In this document: positions 21,859 to 35,500 of the stretch, piece after piece
Numbering within the stretch: the stretch's first letter is position 1
Layout of the letters: each line of letters opens with the position of its first letter
NCBI RefSeq assembly: GCF_029633865.1
Contig: NC_079222.1
Span: 34,269,434-34,333,433 of the forward strand
Length of the DNA: 64,000 bases
Reading direction: 5' to 3'
Source of the DNA: Lampris incognitus
Lineage: Eukaryota > Chordata > Actinopteri > Lampriformes > Lampridae
Notes under the pieces: model-generated
Database searches by the model: none
The model's input: only the letters and a program-made list of their open reading frames with translations
What the model was told of the DNA's origin: nothing
Program-made: the position numbers and the translations under genes

Positions 21859-22205
21859 GATGACCTTGTCTCCGATTCTGTTTGTGATGTTCATGGACAG
21901 GATCTCAAGGCGCAGCCAAGGTGAGGAGTGTGTCCCATTTTGGGAACCTCAGAATTGCATCTCTACTCTTCTCAGGCGATGCGGTTTTGTTGGCTTCATC
22001 AGAACACAACCTCCAGCACGCACTGGGGTGGTTTGCAGTGGCGTGTGAAATGGCCAGGATGAGAGTCAGCACCTCCAAGTCTGAGGCTATGGTTCTCTAC
22101 TGGAAAATGATGGATTGCTCCCTCCAGGTTGGGGATGAGTTGTTTCTTCAAGTGAAGGAGTTCAAGTATCTCGGGGTCTTTTTCACAAGTGAGGGTAGGA
22201 TGGCC
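21859..22205 (+). pseudogene. LINE reverse-transcriptase fragment, family 2 (fused to family 1)
   Basis: The sequence switches to LSPILFVMFMDRISRRSQG, then LRIASLLFSGDAVLLASS (ADDVVLL altered to SGDAVLL), then STSKSEAMVL and EFKYLGVFFTSEGRM. It is the family whose 3' end lies at 17560-17795. The catalytic DD is lost. It is cut at about 22205 by the gypsy insertion. Confidence 0.8.
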
Positions 22206-23000
22206 CGTTCAGCTTTGCAGAGAACCTCACTGAGGGATTGCGGCATGGCGAGGCAAACATGCTGGTGCAACCGCTCCGGCATGAGCCCCTGCAGGAAAAC
22301 ATGGAGGGCCAGCTCCTCTTGGACGGCTGTGCTGAACTGCTGGTAACCATGTTGGGCGTGCAGCTGCACATCTATGGCTAAGGTGCCCAGGCTCTCCCCT
22401 TGTTAGCGGTGGTGGCTGGCTAGCTGCTCCCTGCTCTAGTCAGTGAAGGGACACTGCCCGGATTGCCTCTCCAGCGCCATGGTCAGGGCCTGGAGGTCCC
22501 ACTGCTCCACCAGGGCAAGGTCGAGGAGCACCTGCAATCCAACACCAGGGCGAGGTGAATGGCAGCTTCTTCTTTGCTCCATCCACCGTGACATGCCGCT
22601 ATTTGGACTTGCGAGAGGTTCAGCTCTAGCTGTGTCATCCCGTTGTACTTGGGCAGCTTGGCTGGTGTTCTATGTGCAACTGCGGGGTGTGGCAGGCTGG
22701 GCGTGGGGACCAGTTGTGGTGGTTCGTTTGCAGCAGCCCTCCTGGTCGCTAGGGGGTGGCTGGTGGCGGCGGGCAGAAGGCGTTTCCCTCTATTGGCACT
22801 TCTGGCCTCTAGTGGGTGGTGGGGCCGCGGTGCACTGGAGCCATCATGGTGGGCTGGAAAACTACCTTTTTTGGTAGGCTCCGTCCTTTACATGCCAAGT
22901 TTTCCAAGCGCCAACGGTTCCGCTCAATGTCTCCTTCTAATATCTGGATCGCTTTCTCCATTCTTCAGCCTAAAATGGTCGGATCCACTTCTGACACCAA
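22205..23000 (-). pseudogene. Gypsy gag fragment, minus strand
   Basis: Reading from the LTR, the minus strand opens EKAIQILEGDIERNRW and RLENLACKG soon after the primer-binding site. Further on it shows FSTAVQEELALHVFLQG, LMPERLHQHVCLAMPQSL and SEVLCKAERA, a typical gypsy gag capsid segment. Stops interrupt it. The fragment abuts antisense LINE sequence at 22205. Confidence 0.75.
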
Positions 23001-23127
23001 TGTGGTGAGCTAGTGTGGGAGGAGGCGTCATGAGGCAGAGATCTGAGATTTATGCCAATCCCCGTGCTCCATACACTGCTCGGCCCGGGAAATGCTCCCA
23101 GCTGCCACACCGCCAGCCCCCTCCCCC

Positions 23128-23161
<34 letters not shown>

Positions 23162-23349
23162 TTGTCCCGGTTACATAAACACAGAGAACCACACAACTCA
23201 AATACAACGATCAAAACACGAACACCCCATCACCAAAACAACGATTTCAACTAGAACTAACAGTCCCATGAGCCCTTGCGCTCCAGCAGCGCAGAACTGC
23301 AGACAGTCAGAGCGACCACCCCTTCCTATCACTACAATACAATGTTACA
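23001..23349 (-). mobile_element. Gypsy 5' LTR (349 bp) with adjacent primer-binding site
   Basis: On the minus strand the unit starts TGTAACATTG (23349) and ends CTCACCACA (23001). One base later comes TGGTGTCAGAAGTGG (22985-22999). TG..CA ends and an adjacent primer-binding site define an LTR. A (CA)n tract sits at 23139-23160 within it. Confidence 0.75.
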
Positions 23350-23461
23350 ATGAGACGCTTTAATCCAAAGCGACGTACATCTGGGAATTAATACAGCACA
23401 AGCAATGATGTACTTAGGACTCAAGTAAGTGCCAAAAAAACTAGGTTCAAGTGCGATACAA

Positions 23462-23742
23462 TTTCCATCCATCCGAACCACTTATCCTGCTCTCAGGGAT
23501 GCTTCAGCCTATCCCAGCAGTCATTGGGCGGCAGGTGGTGAGACACCCTGGACAGGCCACCAGGCCATCACACAGGGCCAACATACACACACATTCTTGA
23601 CCCACATGTCTTTGGACGGAAACCGGAGCACCCGGCGGAAACCCACGCAGACACGGGGAGAACACGCAAACTACCCCGGGGCTCGAACCCAAACTTTCCT
23701 GCTGTGGGGCGACCGCGCTAACCACTGCGCCACCTTGCCGTC
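23462..23742 (-). mobile_element. Mermaid-type tRNA-derived SINE, minus strand
   Basis: The inverse complement shows GGTTAGCGCGGTCGCC, a degenerate B box (GGGTTCGAGCCCC), GTCTGCGTGGGTTTCC, TCCAAAGACATG and the GGATAAG tail. This matches the widespread fish Mermaid/DANA-like family, known for a tRNA-derived head. Confidence 0.85.
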
Positions 23743-23924
23743 CGGAACGACTCAATACGATATTCAGAGCAAATTACCTATATAGTTTATAGTTCCCCTG
23801 ATTTCTTAAATCGTGTGGTAATGTGTGTGTATATATATATGTTCATTACAATACTGAAAATGTAAACGTAGTTTCAAATCCAGTGTAAAACAAACTACAG
23901 AAAATCATTTTCGCTTCTTACACC

Positions 23925-24250
23925 TACCGGACTACATTTCCCACAACCCCCCGCGAAACTGGAAGCCTACGTCATGACAAAAATGGCGCCTAGGCGTTTG
24001 CATGGGCAGCTCGACTATTTGTTTTTCTGACGACTAGTGGGAGAAGCCTCGTTTTAACAGCCGGCGTTGAACGTTTTTGGGAGTTGCGTTGTTTCTGATC
24101 GAGGCTCGTTCCTAACCGGTAGAATTCGTCACACGTGTCGGCCCGACTCGTCCCGTTCAACCTAACGCTACGCCGAAACGCCGGCGAGGGAATTCGCACA
24201 GGTAGTGTTTCGCATGTGTCTCGTTTCCTCTTTCGCCAAGTTTCATCTCT
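23925..24250 (+). promoter_or_regulatory. Promoter-like CpG segment, candidate BDP1 start
   Basis: It contains ACTACATTTCCCACAA (23931-23946), a close match to the ZNF143/STAF motif ACTACAATTCCCA, then a CRE-like TACGTCATGAC and AAAATGGCGCC, which resembles a YY1 site. CpG density is high over the next 600 bases. The BDP1 start codon at 26550 is preceded directly by a splice acceptor, so a noncoding first exon must lie upstream, and this is the best candidate. The donor CACAGGTAGTG near 24203 is one possibility. Confidence 0.5.
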
Positions 24251-24720
24251 CATCTTGTTAGCTTCGTGTTAGCTTAGACTGCGCGTTAGCTTTACGAGAC
24301 GAGGCGCATGTTGATAACGCACACGTGTTGTGAGTGCGTGTGATTTTGTCCGTGGCCAGACGCGGTCCGCGACAACGCTGTGAATGTCAAGCTAACGACA
24401 TTAAGCTATCAGAAATGTGAACTTCCCGTCATCTAGTCATAGATACGTCTCATCGCCTCAGCATAACTTTGATGTGTGATACATTACGCGATAACTCGTG
24501 TGTCGTCAAATCTCACGCAAACTCAGGTAATCGTCAAAACGCGTTTTAGCCGCTCGTTTGAAAACAATCGAGTCTTTCCCTCTGTGACGCGGTATCAACG
24601 GGACGCCCCGGTTGCACGCCAGATGACCCGGATGACGCCCCCCTAACCCTTTCTGACCTTATTATTTCTAACTTTAACCCTCCGCCGCCCCAATCCTGGC
24701 TCTAACTTTGAAGCTTAGCC
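24250..24720. other. CpG-rich continuation, presumed first intron of BDP1
   Basis: GC- and CpG-rich unique DNA without recognised coding content. Confidence 0.4.
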
Positions 24721-24721
24721 G

Positions 24722-24935
24722 GTTCAAGTCAGGTTTATTTGTATAGCCCGAAATCACAAAGCAGTGCCGAAGGGCTTTACCGTCGCTGCACTATAGGACG
24801 ATATCCAACGCCCCCTGTCCTCGGACCGTAGACTCTAATGAGGAGAAGCTCCAGGAGAAAAACCTTCTCAGGAAAAATACCATTCTGAGAAACCTCAGGA
24901 TGAGCTTCAGAGGAGGGATCCCTATTAATGGGGGG
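24722..24935 (+). repeat. Fish dispersed repeat fragment (TTTATTTGTATAGCCC type)
   Basis: It contains AGGTTTATTTGTATAGCCC, GAAATCACAAAGCAGTGCC and TCAGAGGAGGGATCCCTAT, landmarks of a repeat common in teleost introns. It ends at a G-run. Confidence 0.6.
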
Positions 24936-25103
24936 GGGGGGTTGTTTATTATTTTGTTTTATTGTTTTTCACACGTGATTCCCAACTTTGTGGGAATAAA
25001 CATTGTTACTGTTGTTTTCTACTTAACCAGTGGTCATGACCAATTCACTTCTGTAGCCGAACCTAATGTACTAGATTTCTGGCCCATATGATAGCAACTG
25101 GGA

Positions 25104-25319
25104 CAGCACGGTGGCACAGTGGCTAGCGCGTTTGACTCCCAGCAAGAAGGTTCTGGGTTCGAGCCCAAGGGTAGTCCAAACCTTCGGGGTCCTTTGTGTG
25201 CGGTTTGCATGTTCTCCCCGTGTCTGCGTGGGCTTCCTCTGGGTGCTCCGCTTTCCTCCCACAGTCCAAAGACATGCAGGTCAGGTGAATCGGCTACACT
25301 AAATTGTCACTAGGTATGA

Positions 25320-25376
<57 letters not shown>

Positions 25377-25527
25377 TCTCTCTCTCTCTCTCTCGGCCCT
25401 GTGTGATGGCCTGGCGGCCTGTCCAGGGTGTCTCCCGGCCTGTCGCCCAATGACTGCTGGGATAGGCTCCAGCATCCCTGCGACTCTGAGAGCAGGATAA
25501 GCGGTTCGGATAATGGAAGGATAATAG
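25104..25527 (+). mobile_element. Mermaid-type SINE with expanded (GT)n(CT)n
   Basis: GCACGGTGGCACAGTGG, GGGTTCGAGCCC, TCCAAAGACATGCAGG and GGCGGCCTGTCCAGG through GGATAAGCGGTTCGG are all present. A 75-base (TG)n(TC)n microsatellite at 25320-25394 replaces the short TG stretch of other copies. Confidence 0.9.
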
Positions 25528-25664
25528 CAACCCATGTTACGGCAGTAGTAATGTGGGAATGTGATTGTAACCGTGGTTACACAAGCTGACATTGGAATCA
25601 CAGAGAACCAGCATTTCCAACACTTCCATACCATCGGTGTATGATGTGTATGTGTATGCATTAA

Positions 25665-25746
25665 TTAATTGTAAAGCGCTTTTGAGTGGCTGTTGCAGCT
25701 AGAAAAGCACTATATAAAATGCAACTTGATTGATTGATTGATTGAT
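25665..25746 (+). repeat. LINE-type 3' tail (AAAGCGCTTTTGAGTG..TATATAAAATGCAA)
   Basis: TGTAAAGCGCTTTTGAG then AGCACTATATAAAATGCAA then (TTGA)n is a familiar 3' end of fish L2-like LINEs. Only the tail remains. Confidence 0.6.
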
Positions 25747-25749
25747 CCC

Positions 25750-26549
25750 ACTTCCAGGACAGACAGAAATGAAATAGGTGTTGAATACACAAGAGTACTC
25801 AAGAGTGACAAACTTGCAGTGTACAACCAGAGATTACACATAAATATATGTAATCTCGAATGTATACAGTTAATGCATAGATTCTAGCGAAGCAAATTTA
25901 AAATTTGTTGGGTAAAAGCATTGTAAGGAGCGCATGCAAAGCATTTGGGGGTGAATCTAGGATCATCCAAGACGACCCCACAGAAACAGTCAAGAGCCGG
26001 CGAGACCCTGTCCCCCAAAACCAGCTTCACTCAATGGAGAGCGAGTAAACGTCACATGCGCATGGGAGACTTCACATAGACTTCCCATGCACACACTAAC
26101 CTTAACATTAACTCTGAACCTAACCTTAATCCTTATCTAATGTCAACTCCCGGTTAAAATGGCGTATAAATAGGGAGTTACAGATGTCTATCCTTCAGGA
26201 TATTATGAACTCGCCCTAAATCCACTGGCCCAAAACAAGATTATGCAGGAGAGCTGTCTGTCATTTTCTTATGGTCTCCTGAATGCCAGTGTCTTTTCTT
26301 ATGTGAAACTGTCTCTTAAAATATGTGATTTGATATACTTGTCATATTAAATCACCTACAACCAATATGCTTATTTTATGCACTTACAATTGTGGCTACT
26401 GTATTTGCAGAGAGACCCTTAGGTTCCCATTGCAAGTTGTGTTTAAACTCTTAAAGAGAACTTTGCAGCTTCAGTTGTGAATAGTTGTCCAATTGTGAGC
26501 TCCATAAAAAATTACACGGGATTTACTGGCTATCTCTCCTTATGTTAGA
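25750..26549. other. Intron upstream of BDP1 coding exon 1
   Basis: A/T-rich DNA ending in the acceptor CTTATGTTAG at 26549. No repeat or coding segment was recognised. Confidence 0.5.
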
Positions 26550-29500
26550 ATGATTCGCAGGTCAAGGATAAACGTTCGTCCTTGTGTCAAAGCGCCATTG
26601 AGAACTGGAGCTCCATCACTGCCCAAAGACTCCACGAAACCAAATGTCGAGACCGTTGAGGGACAGGGGGATGAAAAGGACAGTACAGCTGTGGCTGCTG
26701 TTGTGGCAAACACAGACCAAGGGTGAGTTACGAGCTATAGCACTAGCTCAGAATTAATTCTGAAATTAGTTCATTTTTTGCTTTGAGAAGTTTATATATC
26801 TACTTTCACTTGTGCAGGGAACCTAATGACCAAACTGGAGAAGGCCCTGTCATATCAACCGCAGTCCAGAGAAGAAAACGTTTTTCCTTCAAGCCCAGAG
26901 TGGCCCCAGGCCTTACCCGCACCTCTGCTCCAGCAACCGCAACCCCTGTTAAAGCTGTGTCAGAGCCTCTCGTTCAAGTCCCTGTTTCAGACATCGATCA
27001 ACCAGTACCATCCTGCCAATCTGAATCTGTTGTTTCGCTTGGACTACAGTCACCGAGCCGACGGAGGCCCTCTGGAGAAAGCAGACATCCCGAAACACAG
27101 CCAAACGCCACCCCCCCTACGCTTACCCCCTCAACCCCTCAAACAGATCCTGAAGCTGAGAATCCACTAGAGCTGGCCCACTTTCCAGATGAACAAGACA
27201 AAAATAAAGAGTGCCCGCCAGTAAATCAAACCAAAGAAGTTCCTCCCAAACCACCAGATGAACACTCTCCCTCCCTGCCAGATAAGGAGGCCATAGAGAT
27301 CTCGGAGAGAGCCAAGACACTGATGTCAAAGTCCACTGGGATGGGACTGTCAAAGCCACCACACACATCTCTGAACAGACTGCTGAATGATCCAGCTGAT
27401 GTGCAGAGGTTGAAAAAGGCCCGGAAGCTGAGAGAATTGCTAAAACAGGAAATTTGCAAGGAAAAGGTGATCTTACATGAATCGCAGACATCTGTTTATA
27501 ATCTCCCTTTCTGTTTAATGGTAGCTTTTTGAGGTTCATTGATTCCTCAGGTTTAATCAAGAATTTTCCTTTGTGAAATTATTTGCAGAAACATAAAAAG
27601 GATAAGGCACGGGCTAAGGAATATGTCACAGACCCTGCGATAATGACACTGAGAGAGCTCATCTATTATATGCCCATGTCCAACCCCATGACGTAAGTTT
27701 GTTTGTCCCACACAGCGTTAAGTTTTCTCCCCTGTCAAAGAAGGTTGAGTCAGTTCATCTGGACACAGCGTTTATTGGCAGAGACATTTAATCTCTCAAC
27801 TAAGTGACCTCTTTCAGTCCACACTTAGTGCAGGTATCCCCACCCCTTACAAACAATACAGTTGAATAACGACCGAAACCAATGATCGGTTTCATATGCA
27901 AATATGGGTGTGACCTTTAATTAGCATTTCGCAGGCCATGTGTGCTATTCACAGAGGCCAAAGAGAGTTGAATCAGTTCATCTGGATACAACGTTTATTG
28001 ACAGACTTCTTACAATGCTGTGATCGAAACTATTCCCCAACCCTCTGTGAAGAAGGCTGTCAGTAAACGTTGTATCCAGACGAACTGATTAACCTTCTGT
28101 GATTTTCTTACCTGGATTATTGAGCCTGCATAAAGATATTCACAGAGGATTAGGGAATGTTGCAATAGTAAACATAGTGAATAGTCACACCCCTATAGGT
28201 CACACCCATATTTTCATATGAAACTGTCATTAATTTCGGTCATTATGCCACTGTATTGTATATAAGGGTGGGGATACCTGCAGTCAGTTTAGACTGAAGA
28301 AGTCACTTAGTTGAGTGATGAAATGTATCTGTCAATAAACATTGTATCCAGATGAACTGGTTCAACCTTCTTTGATTTTCTTACCTTGATTATTGAGCAT
28401 GTATCAAGACTTTTCTCCCCTGTGTTTGTTTGACTGATTTTACTGTCATTATTTGCAATTTATCCAGGTCCTATATAGAAGATTCGTTGTGTGCGAATGA
28501 GACTGAAGTCCCTCCTGTTTCAGTAAAAGACAAGTAAGAGTTTTCTCATCAGTTTTTTGTTTGCTTACTGGCATTTTGTTGCGGGTCAGTGACTAAATGT
28601 TGTAAAGTAGTGCATATTAGTATGATACTGACCATTGGTGTCAACATTAAGGTGGTCAAAAGTTGCAAAAGTTTCTTTTTTGGACAACCTGTATTTAAGA
28701 AATCTAAAATTTAAATTTAATCTAATTGATTTAATTTAATTAAAATAATAATAATAATAAATTTAATTTTAATAATAATAATAAATGTAGTTTAATTTAA
28801 ATAACATTTAAATTAAGTAATTTAGGAAATTAAAAAGACTGGTCTGTTTTTGTTTTGAAAAGACAATATTGCTAGTAGAAAGATTTAAGAGCATATACTT
28901 AACTTTGTCACACAGGTATTTCTTGTAAGTAGGATTAAGTACAACTTAAGTGAAGTATTATTTTAGATAAAGTATAATTTTAGTGCCAGTATCTGGCATT
29001 GGAATAATTATATTTTTTCCCATTACCAAGCCTGAATGCTATCTCTTTGGGCCTTTTACTTCACCAGACAAAAATATTCCTGTATGCATCCTACTAAACT
29101 CAGATAGTCTTGGATTGTACATATAAATGTTTTTTTTTTAATTTGAGAATCCCACAGTCAAATTTCACAGCTAACTTACTTGGCTTTTAATATCATTTAA
29201 TCTCAGAAAATACATTTTAAAATTTTTAATTGCTGCTGAAACCTCCAAACCATCAGAACCTATTAACATCTATTGCAGAAAGCATCAGGTCAAATTGTTA
29301 ACTTTTCTAGTGTTTTTTTTTAGCTGTGTTTTTATATGGCTTGTCCCTAATGAAACCTATTACCAGCAGACATAATTTCAAATTTGGCCAAGATAAATTT
29401 ACCAAACCCCTTTGAATATAAAAAAAAAAGTCATTCTGCACTCAATCTTTGGAGTGAAATATTCACCCCTGCTGTACTGCAGACACCGTCCTGAAAATAA

Positions 29501-32500
29501 AATGCTCAACTGTAAGACAGATCATCTCCATGCCCCCATTTCGAGAGAAACGCCCCCCAACTCCCACATTGCCCTCGTTGCTCGCCATTCTCCAAATAGA
29601 CATTTTTCAAAAATATGTACAGGGCCAACTGAAACCATAAACTGCATTTCTTTTTAAGCTCAGTGACTCGACACTGTGTGGTCCCTTATATGAAATGCTT
29701 GTAGGCCATCACAGTTTCTTAATTTTAATGGCATCCATTTTTTCTGGAGAACAATAGGGGTCCCGAATAGTTCAGAACGTTTTTCATTTATGGATTCATT
29801 TTAGATATTTGTTTTTGCATATTTGTCATTGCCACCGAAAACCTCTTTCACATAATTCATTTTTAAATTTTTTTTAATTTGGATTCACATATTAACATCA
29901 TTTTGCATAATCATCTTTAGTTACTAGATACTTTTACAAAGCGGTCCATCTTTTCTGCTTTTTACAGAGTAAGTATAGAACATAAAACTAGAACATAGGG
30001 TGTTTTTCCATTTGAGATAAAAGAAAAAAGGAAAGAAAAATTGACAAAAACCATACTTACATAAACAAATTTAAACAAAAGAAGGACGTTTTGGGGAAAT
30101 GTACAATTTCCACTTCTCCCAAATTTCTTCAAGCCTCATGAAGAAGGTGATTGTTTCCATCACAAAAATTCTATAGATGGGGTGTCTGGCTTAAGCCATT
30201 TCTTTGTAATTGCTTTTCTAGCTGCTACACTCAATATTCTGAATAAGTAACTTGTATTAATGTTTGTGGGTGTTGCATGTAATAGACCAAAGAGGAGTTC
30301 ATCTCAATTAAAAGTAATTTATGTCCCACATATAGTCACTAATTCTATATAAAAGGTATTTACTTTTTGGGCACTTTCACATTTCTTTTCAAAAGTAGAC
30401 TATGAATTGTTCGACCCACCTCTTACTGCCTGATATTTTTAGTGTGATCTCATTGCCTTCACAGAACACCACAGAGGCCTCAAGAACCTGTGATAAACCA
30501 TGAGATGGAAGATCTGGAGGAGGAGGATGAGATGGAGGCAAACGATGAGCAGGCTGAACCGATGGTTGTTCCTCGGGTGAAAGTGGCAGAAGATGGCTCA
30601 CTGATCATTGATGAGGAGAGGTCAGTAGAATTACGTCATCCAAGGAATACATTATTGCTGATTAGTCTGATTGCCATCAGTCCATTATTAATTAACTGTT
30701 GTCGGTCACCCTTGCTTCATTTTGAGTATATCTTGGAATAAAGCGTAATTGACGTCAACAAGAGGGACTGGGGTGATCCCAGATCTCCCATAAGGGAAAG
30801 AAATATAAACTTGGGGAGATCTGTGCCATTTTATCTTATAAAACCTAGACTTTCAGCCAAAATACATCCCGATACAAGACTCTGTATGAGTTACAAATTT
30901 CCCCAGAATGCATGCAGCCAAACTGTTGTCAGAATTGTATTAAAAATTCTCAAACTAATGTGCGCGCAGCATGTTTCTTTGGAGTCTTTTCAAGCACTGT
31001 TGCCAAATCAGTGGCTTTTCAGATCCTACTAGTGATTTTATTTTCCAAAAAAAGTGACTAGCGACAAATCCGGTGGCTTTTTCTGATGGTAGTTTCTTTT
31101 TTTTCCCTGATGTTTATCTTTTGAGCAATGATATGACACATTGATATGGCTGGCTCCAGTTGAAGCAGGTTATATATCCTGATATGTATGCAGCAAGTCA
31201 CCCTCTCAGTCTCTTAAGCACTCATTAGTACTACTACTACTACTACTGCTACTACTGCTATTAGTACTTTCGGCTGCTCCTGTTAGGGGTTGCCACAGCA
31301 GATCATCTGTTTCTATTTCTTCCTGTCCTCTGCATCTTCATCTGTCACGCCAGCCACCTGCATGTCCTCCCTCACCACATCCATAAACCTCCTCTTTGGC
31401 CTTCCTCTTTTCCTCTTCCCTGGCAGCTCCATATTCAGCATCCTTCTCCCAATATACCCAGCATCTCTCCCCCACACATGTCCAAACCATCCCAATCTTG
31501 CCTCTCTTGCTTTGTTTCCAAACTGTCCAACCTGAGCTGTCCCTCTAATAAGATCGTTCCTAATCCCGTCCTTCTTCGTCACTCCCAATGAAAATCTTAG
31601 CCTCTTCGACTCTGCCACCTCCAGCTCCGCCTCCTGTCTTTTGGTCAGTGCCACTGTCTCCAAACCATATAGTTATATATAGATGGTAGTGAGCTGGTCT
31701 CACTACCATCTTGTAAACCTTCCCTTTAACTCTTTGCTGGTACCCTTCTGTCGCAAATCACTCCTGACACTCTTCTCCATCCACTGCACCCTGCCTGCAC
31801 TCTCTTCTTCACCTCTCTTCTGCGCTCCCCGTTACTTTGGACAGTTGATCCCAAGTATTTTAAACTCATACACCTTTGTCGCCTCTACTCCTTTTATCCT
31901 CACCATTCCACTGTCCTCCCTCTCATTCACGCATTCCCTTAAGCACTCACATGGTTTGACATCTCATTGGGCAGACACTTTCCAACAAAATTAATGCAGG
32001 TCATCAAATGGTAAATACACTACATTTATATAGTGCTTTTCTACTTAGCAGAGTACTCAAAGTGCTTTACAGTGAACTACTTTTCGTCTACATATTCCAT
32101 CCATCCATCCATCCATCCATCCATCCATTGTCTTAACCGTTTATCCTGCTCTCATGGTCGCAGGGATGCTGGAGCCTATTCCAGCGGTCGTTGGGCAGTA
32201 GGCAGGGAGACACCCTGGACAGGCCGCTAGGCCATTATTATTACCAAATTTCTGTTCCCATCTCCTCCAGCAGTTTTTTAGCTATTGACGCCAAACCAGC
32301 TGTAAAATGTCTGGCCTGGTATGGTGAAGTGTGCTTGCATATAACTTTTTGATCACTTGATCACTTTTTTTTGTTGTTGAGATATTTAGATTTTGTTGCA
32401 AATCATTTTCACATACACATTAGTGGAGTTTTGATTGAGTGAGGCTAGAGTACATGGTGTCACAAAAAATCAGTAGTAGTTGTGTTGCGTTATGCTAAAT

Positions 32501-35500
32501 GCACATCATCTTGCCTCCCATGATCAGCTTTCGTGAATACTTGTTGACTTCCATTGTAATTTCAGGAATCGAGCACAATTTATTTGCCATTTCATCTTAT
32601 GTACGACGTACACAAAAGTAACGAAATTCCGTTTCCCCCTGCCCTCAGCAGTGCAACACAAAGGACAAAAACAGAGAGAACAAAGCAAAAAAACAACAAC
32701 ACACAAACAGTTAACAATACAGTCCACCCAGTGCAACACAGTCCCAAAAACCCCACTGTCCAGAGAACGAATGCAGCCAGGATGACTGTCGGAACTACCG
32801 GTCTGCATGGGCTAGCAGTTAGCCTAGCCTGCCCCTCCTTCGCGTCCCATCAGACCGCCCTCGGTGTTTCCCCCTCAGGCACAGCTCCAGGCAGGGCTGT
32901 GGTCCCTTGGCCCATCGGATGCAGCAGACCAGGCTCCCCCAGCCGATCCTACGCCAGTTCTCAAGCCAAACACCCTTGACACACCTCCCCCGCATGCCAC
33001 ACGATGACACAAACGCAGACGCAGACAAAAACACTGCACAGTCGACGCTAGGTGAGGCCACCGCCAGACTGCCTGGGTGTTTCCTCTCAGGCGGGGTCGT
33101 GGGGTAGCAATTAGCTTAGCCTGCCCTGCTTCCACATCCTGTCAGACCGCCCTTGGTGTTTCCTCTTCGGGCCCACAGGACGCAGCAGACCAAGCTCTCT
33201 CAGTCGATCCGGCGCAAGCTTTCCCAGCCAAGTGAAATCGACAGTCAAAATAAAAACTTCACACGATGACACAAACTTACATGTGGATGTGGACAAAGAC
33301 ACTGCCTAATTGGTACTGGGTGAGGCCATTGCAAACACGAGTCTGTGACGCCATCATTTGAGTTTTGCACTAAGGCCTGTCACAGAAGCAGTGCAGTAGT
33401 AGTAGTAGTGCCATATGGATCTGAAATGTGACACTGCTGGTCAGCAGCCACCATTTTCTTTAAGAAACGCACCTTTATGGTTTGACTTGATCTTCCACAA
33501 CACTCCTCACCCCCAAACACGGGACATCAAGTTTTAGTCATCTCCAGTATGCATACTTTCTTTCTGTTCATGACACATTTTAATCTGTCCTTACACTTTG
33601 CTGAAATTGAAATATTGTGGAGCTCCAGATGCCTCAAACATGCATCTTATAGACGTTGCGTCGATGTGTATTTTTACATCTTCTATGTTTTCTACTACTC
33701 ATACTAGGCTACTTCCTAATCCCGCTGTTTGAACTTGTGTCACAGCTTGACAGTGGAGGTCAAGAGAGCGAAAGGGCCAAATCCAATAGAGGACAGAGAC
33801 CCCATCTTTGAGCGCGGCTCAACCACCACATATTCAAGTTTCAGAAAAGGGAGCTACGCAAAACCCTGGTCCGATGAAGGTTTAACCGACATACATACTG
33901 TATCCAGATAAAATTAATGGCAACAATTTGGTTTAATGCATTGTAATTTACCTTTTATATTTATTTGTCATTGTTGTCGTTTTTTTTTATTTTTATTTTT
34001 TATCAGAGACGGACATGTTCTTCCTGGCCGTCAGCATGGTGGGGACAGATTTTTCCATGATCGGTCAGCTGTTTCCCCACAGAACTCGATCCGAGATAAA
34101 GGTCTGTGATAATATGAATACATTTAATTTAAATACGTAATAATGCCATGTCAGCAAGTATTTCTCTGACTACATGACAAGTTAGTGAATCCTCAACGTC
34201 GTACGTCACTGTTAAACTTCCTTCAGAACAAGTTCAAAAAAGAGGAGCGAGCCAATGCCTGGAGGATTGACAAGGCTTGCAGTAAGTATTTTTGTGTTTC
34301 TAAAACAGTCACTAACACTAGTTTGTATTGCATTAATACCGGGTTAAACACTGTGTTTTGAGCTGGTAAGAAATTAGGCATTGCTGACATCAGAAATCAG
34401 AATCAGAAACACTTGTCATTTCATTTTTTAATTTCACACGCTTGTGCACGTGAAATGAAATGAAACATCATTCCCCCCCCAGCCCGCAGCAGTGCAGCAC
34501 AAAGACAAAAACACATCCAAAACCTACAAGAACACACATATCCGAACTAACACATATCCTATTTATTTATTTATTTATTTATTTTTACCCCCCCCCCCCC
34601 CCCGTCTCCCAAATTGTACTTGGCCAATTACCCCACTCTTCTGAGCCGTCTCGGTCGCTGCTGCACCCAATTCAGTTCACTTCAATTCAGTGATGCTTTA
34701 TTGGCATGACTGCATTAATTACAATGTTGCCAAAGCAGGTGACAGCGAAACAGGTCAACAGAGTACCAATCAAATCAATCAATCAATCAATCAATCAATG
34801 GAAAAATAAATGTACAAAGGAATAGGTAGAACTGTCTGAAACATAGAACAGCACTTGAACAGCAACTGACAGTAACTGACGGTGTTCTGGTCACTCACTG
34901 ACCCTTAGGCTATGGCATTCTGACACATATTGTGCCGCAAGGTGTGACCTTTGGCCCGCTCCTAAAATAAGTGGCCATTGCTCTTTCTCAAGCAGCAGTA
35001 GAACATTTGAAACCTGGTTTTGTCATTACCATCACGTGTCATACCGTCACATTTTGTTGTTACAACTTTGAAAAAATGCATCATAATATCAACCTTATTT
35101 TGTAGGATGATCAAAGCTATGCTAACATATTTGTTCCAGACCACTTAATAGAGCTTTTTGAAAAAGAAATGTATTTATTTTTTCAAAATTTCAAAAGCCA
35201 AAAGTGCCCCAAATTGAAGAATCACCCAAGTACTGTTAAAATGTACTTTACATTTTCTATTGCAAAATTCAAATTACTTTTGCCAAATTAATTTGAATAA
35301 GAGAATGCATGTGCAAAATTGCAACATAAAAAAATACTTGTTGCATAAAAACTTTGACCCAATTAGTTCAGCATTTTACAACAATTGCATTTTGTAAGGC
35401 TAGATATTTTTTGAACTGTAATACAAAAAAGTTGTGTTTTGTAAAACTTTTTGTTATGAAAGCAGCCCTTCTATTTGTGTAATGTTTGTTGTAAACCAAG

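Noticed and set aside
13215-23920. The whole repeat-rich block as a candidate new multi-gene system
   Set aside because: Every coding-like segment resolves to a known mobile-element class (LINE, gypsy, hAT-derived) and all are broken. No co-oriented intact genes occur.
23990-24253. Minus-strand 87-codon frame in the CpG-rich promoter segment
   Set aside because: No recognisable motif. CpG-rich DNA often keeps frames open. A divergent gene cannot be excluded but has no support.
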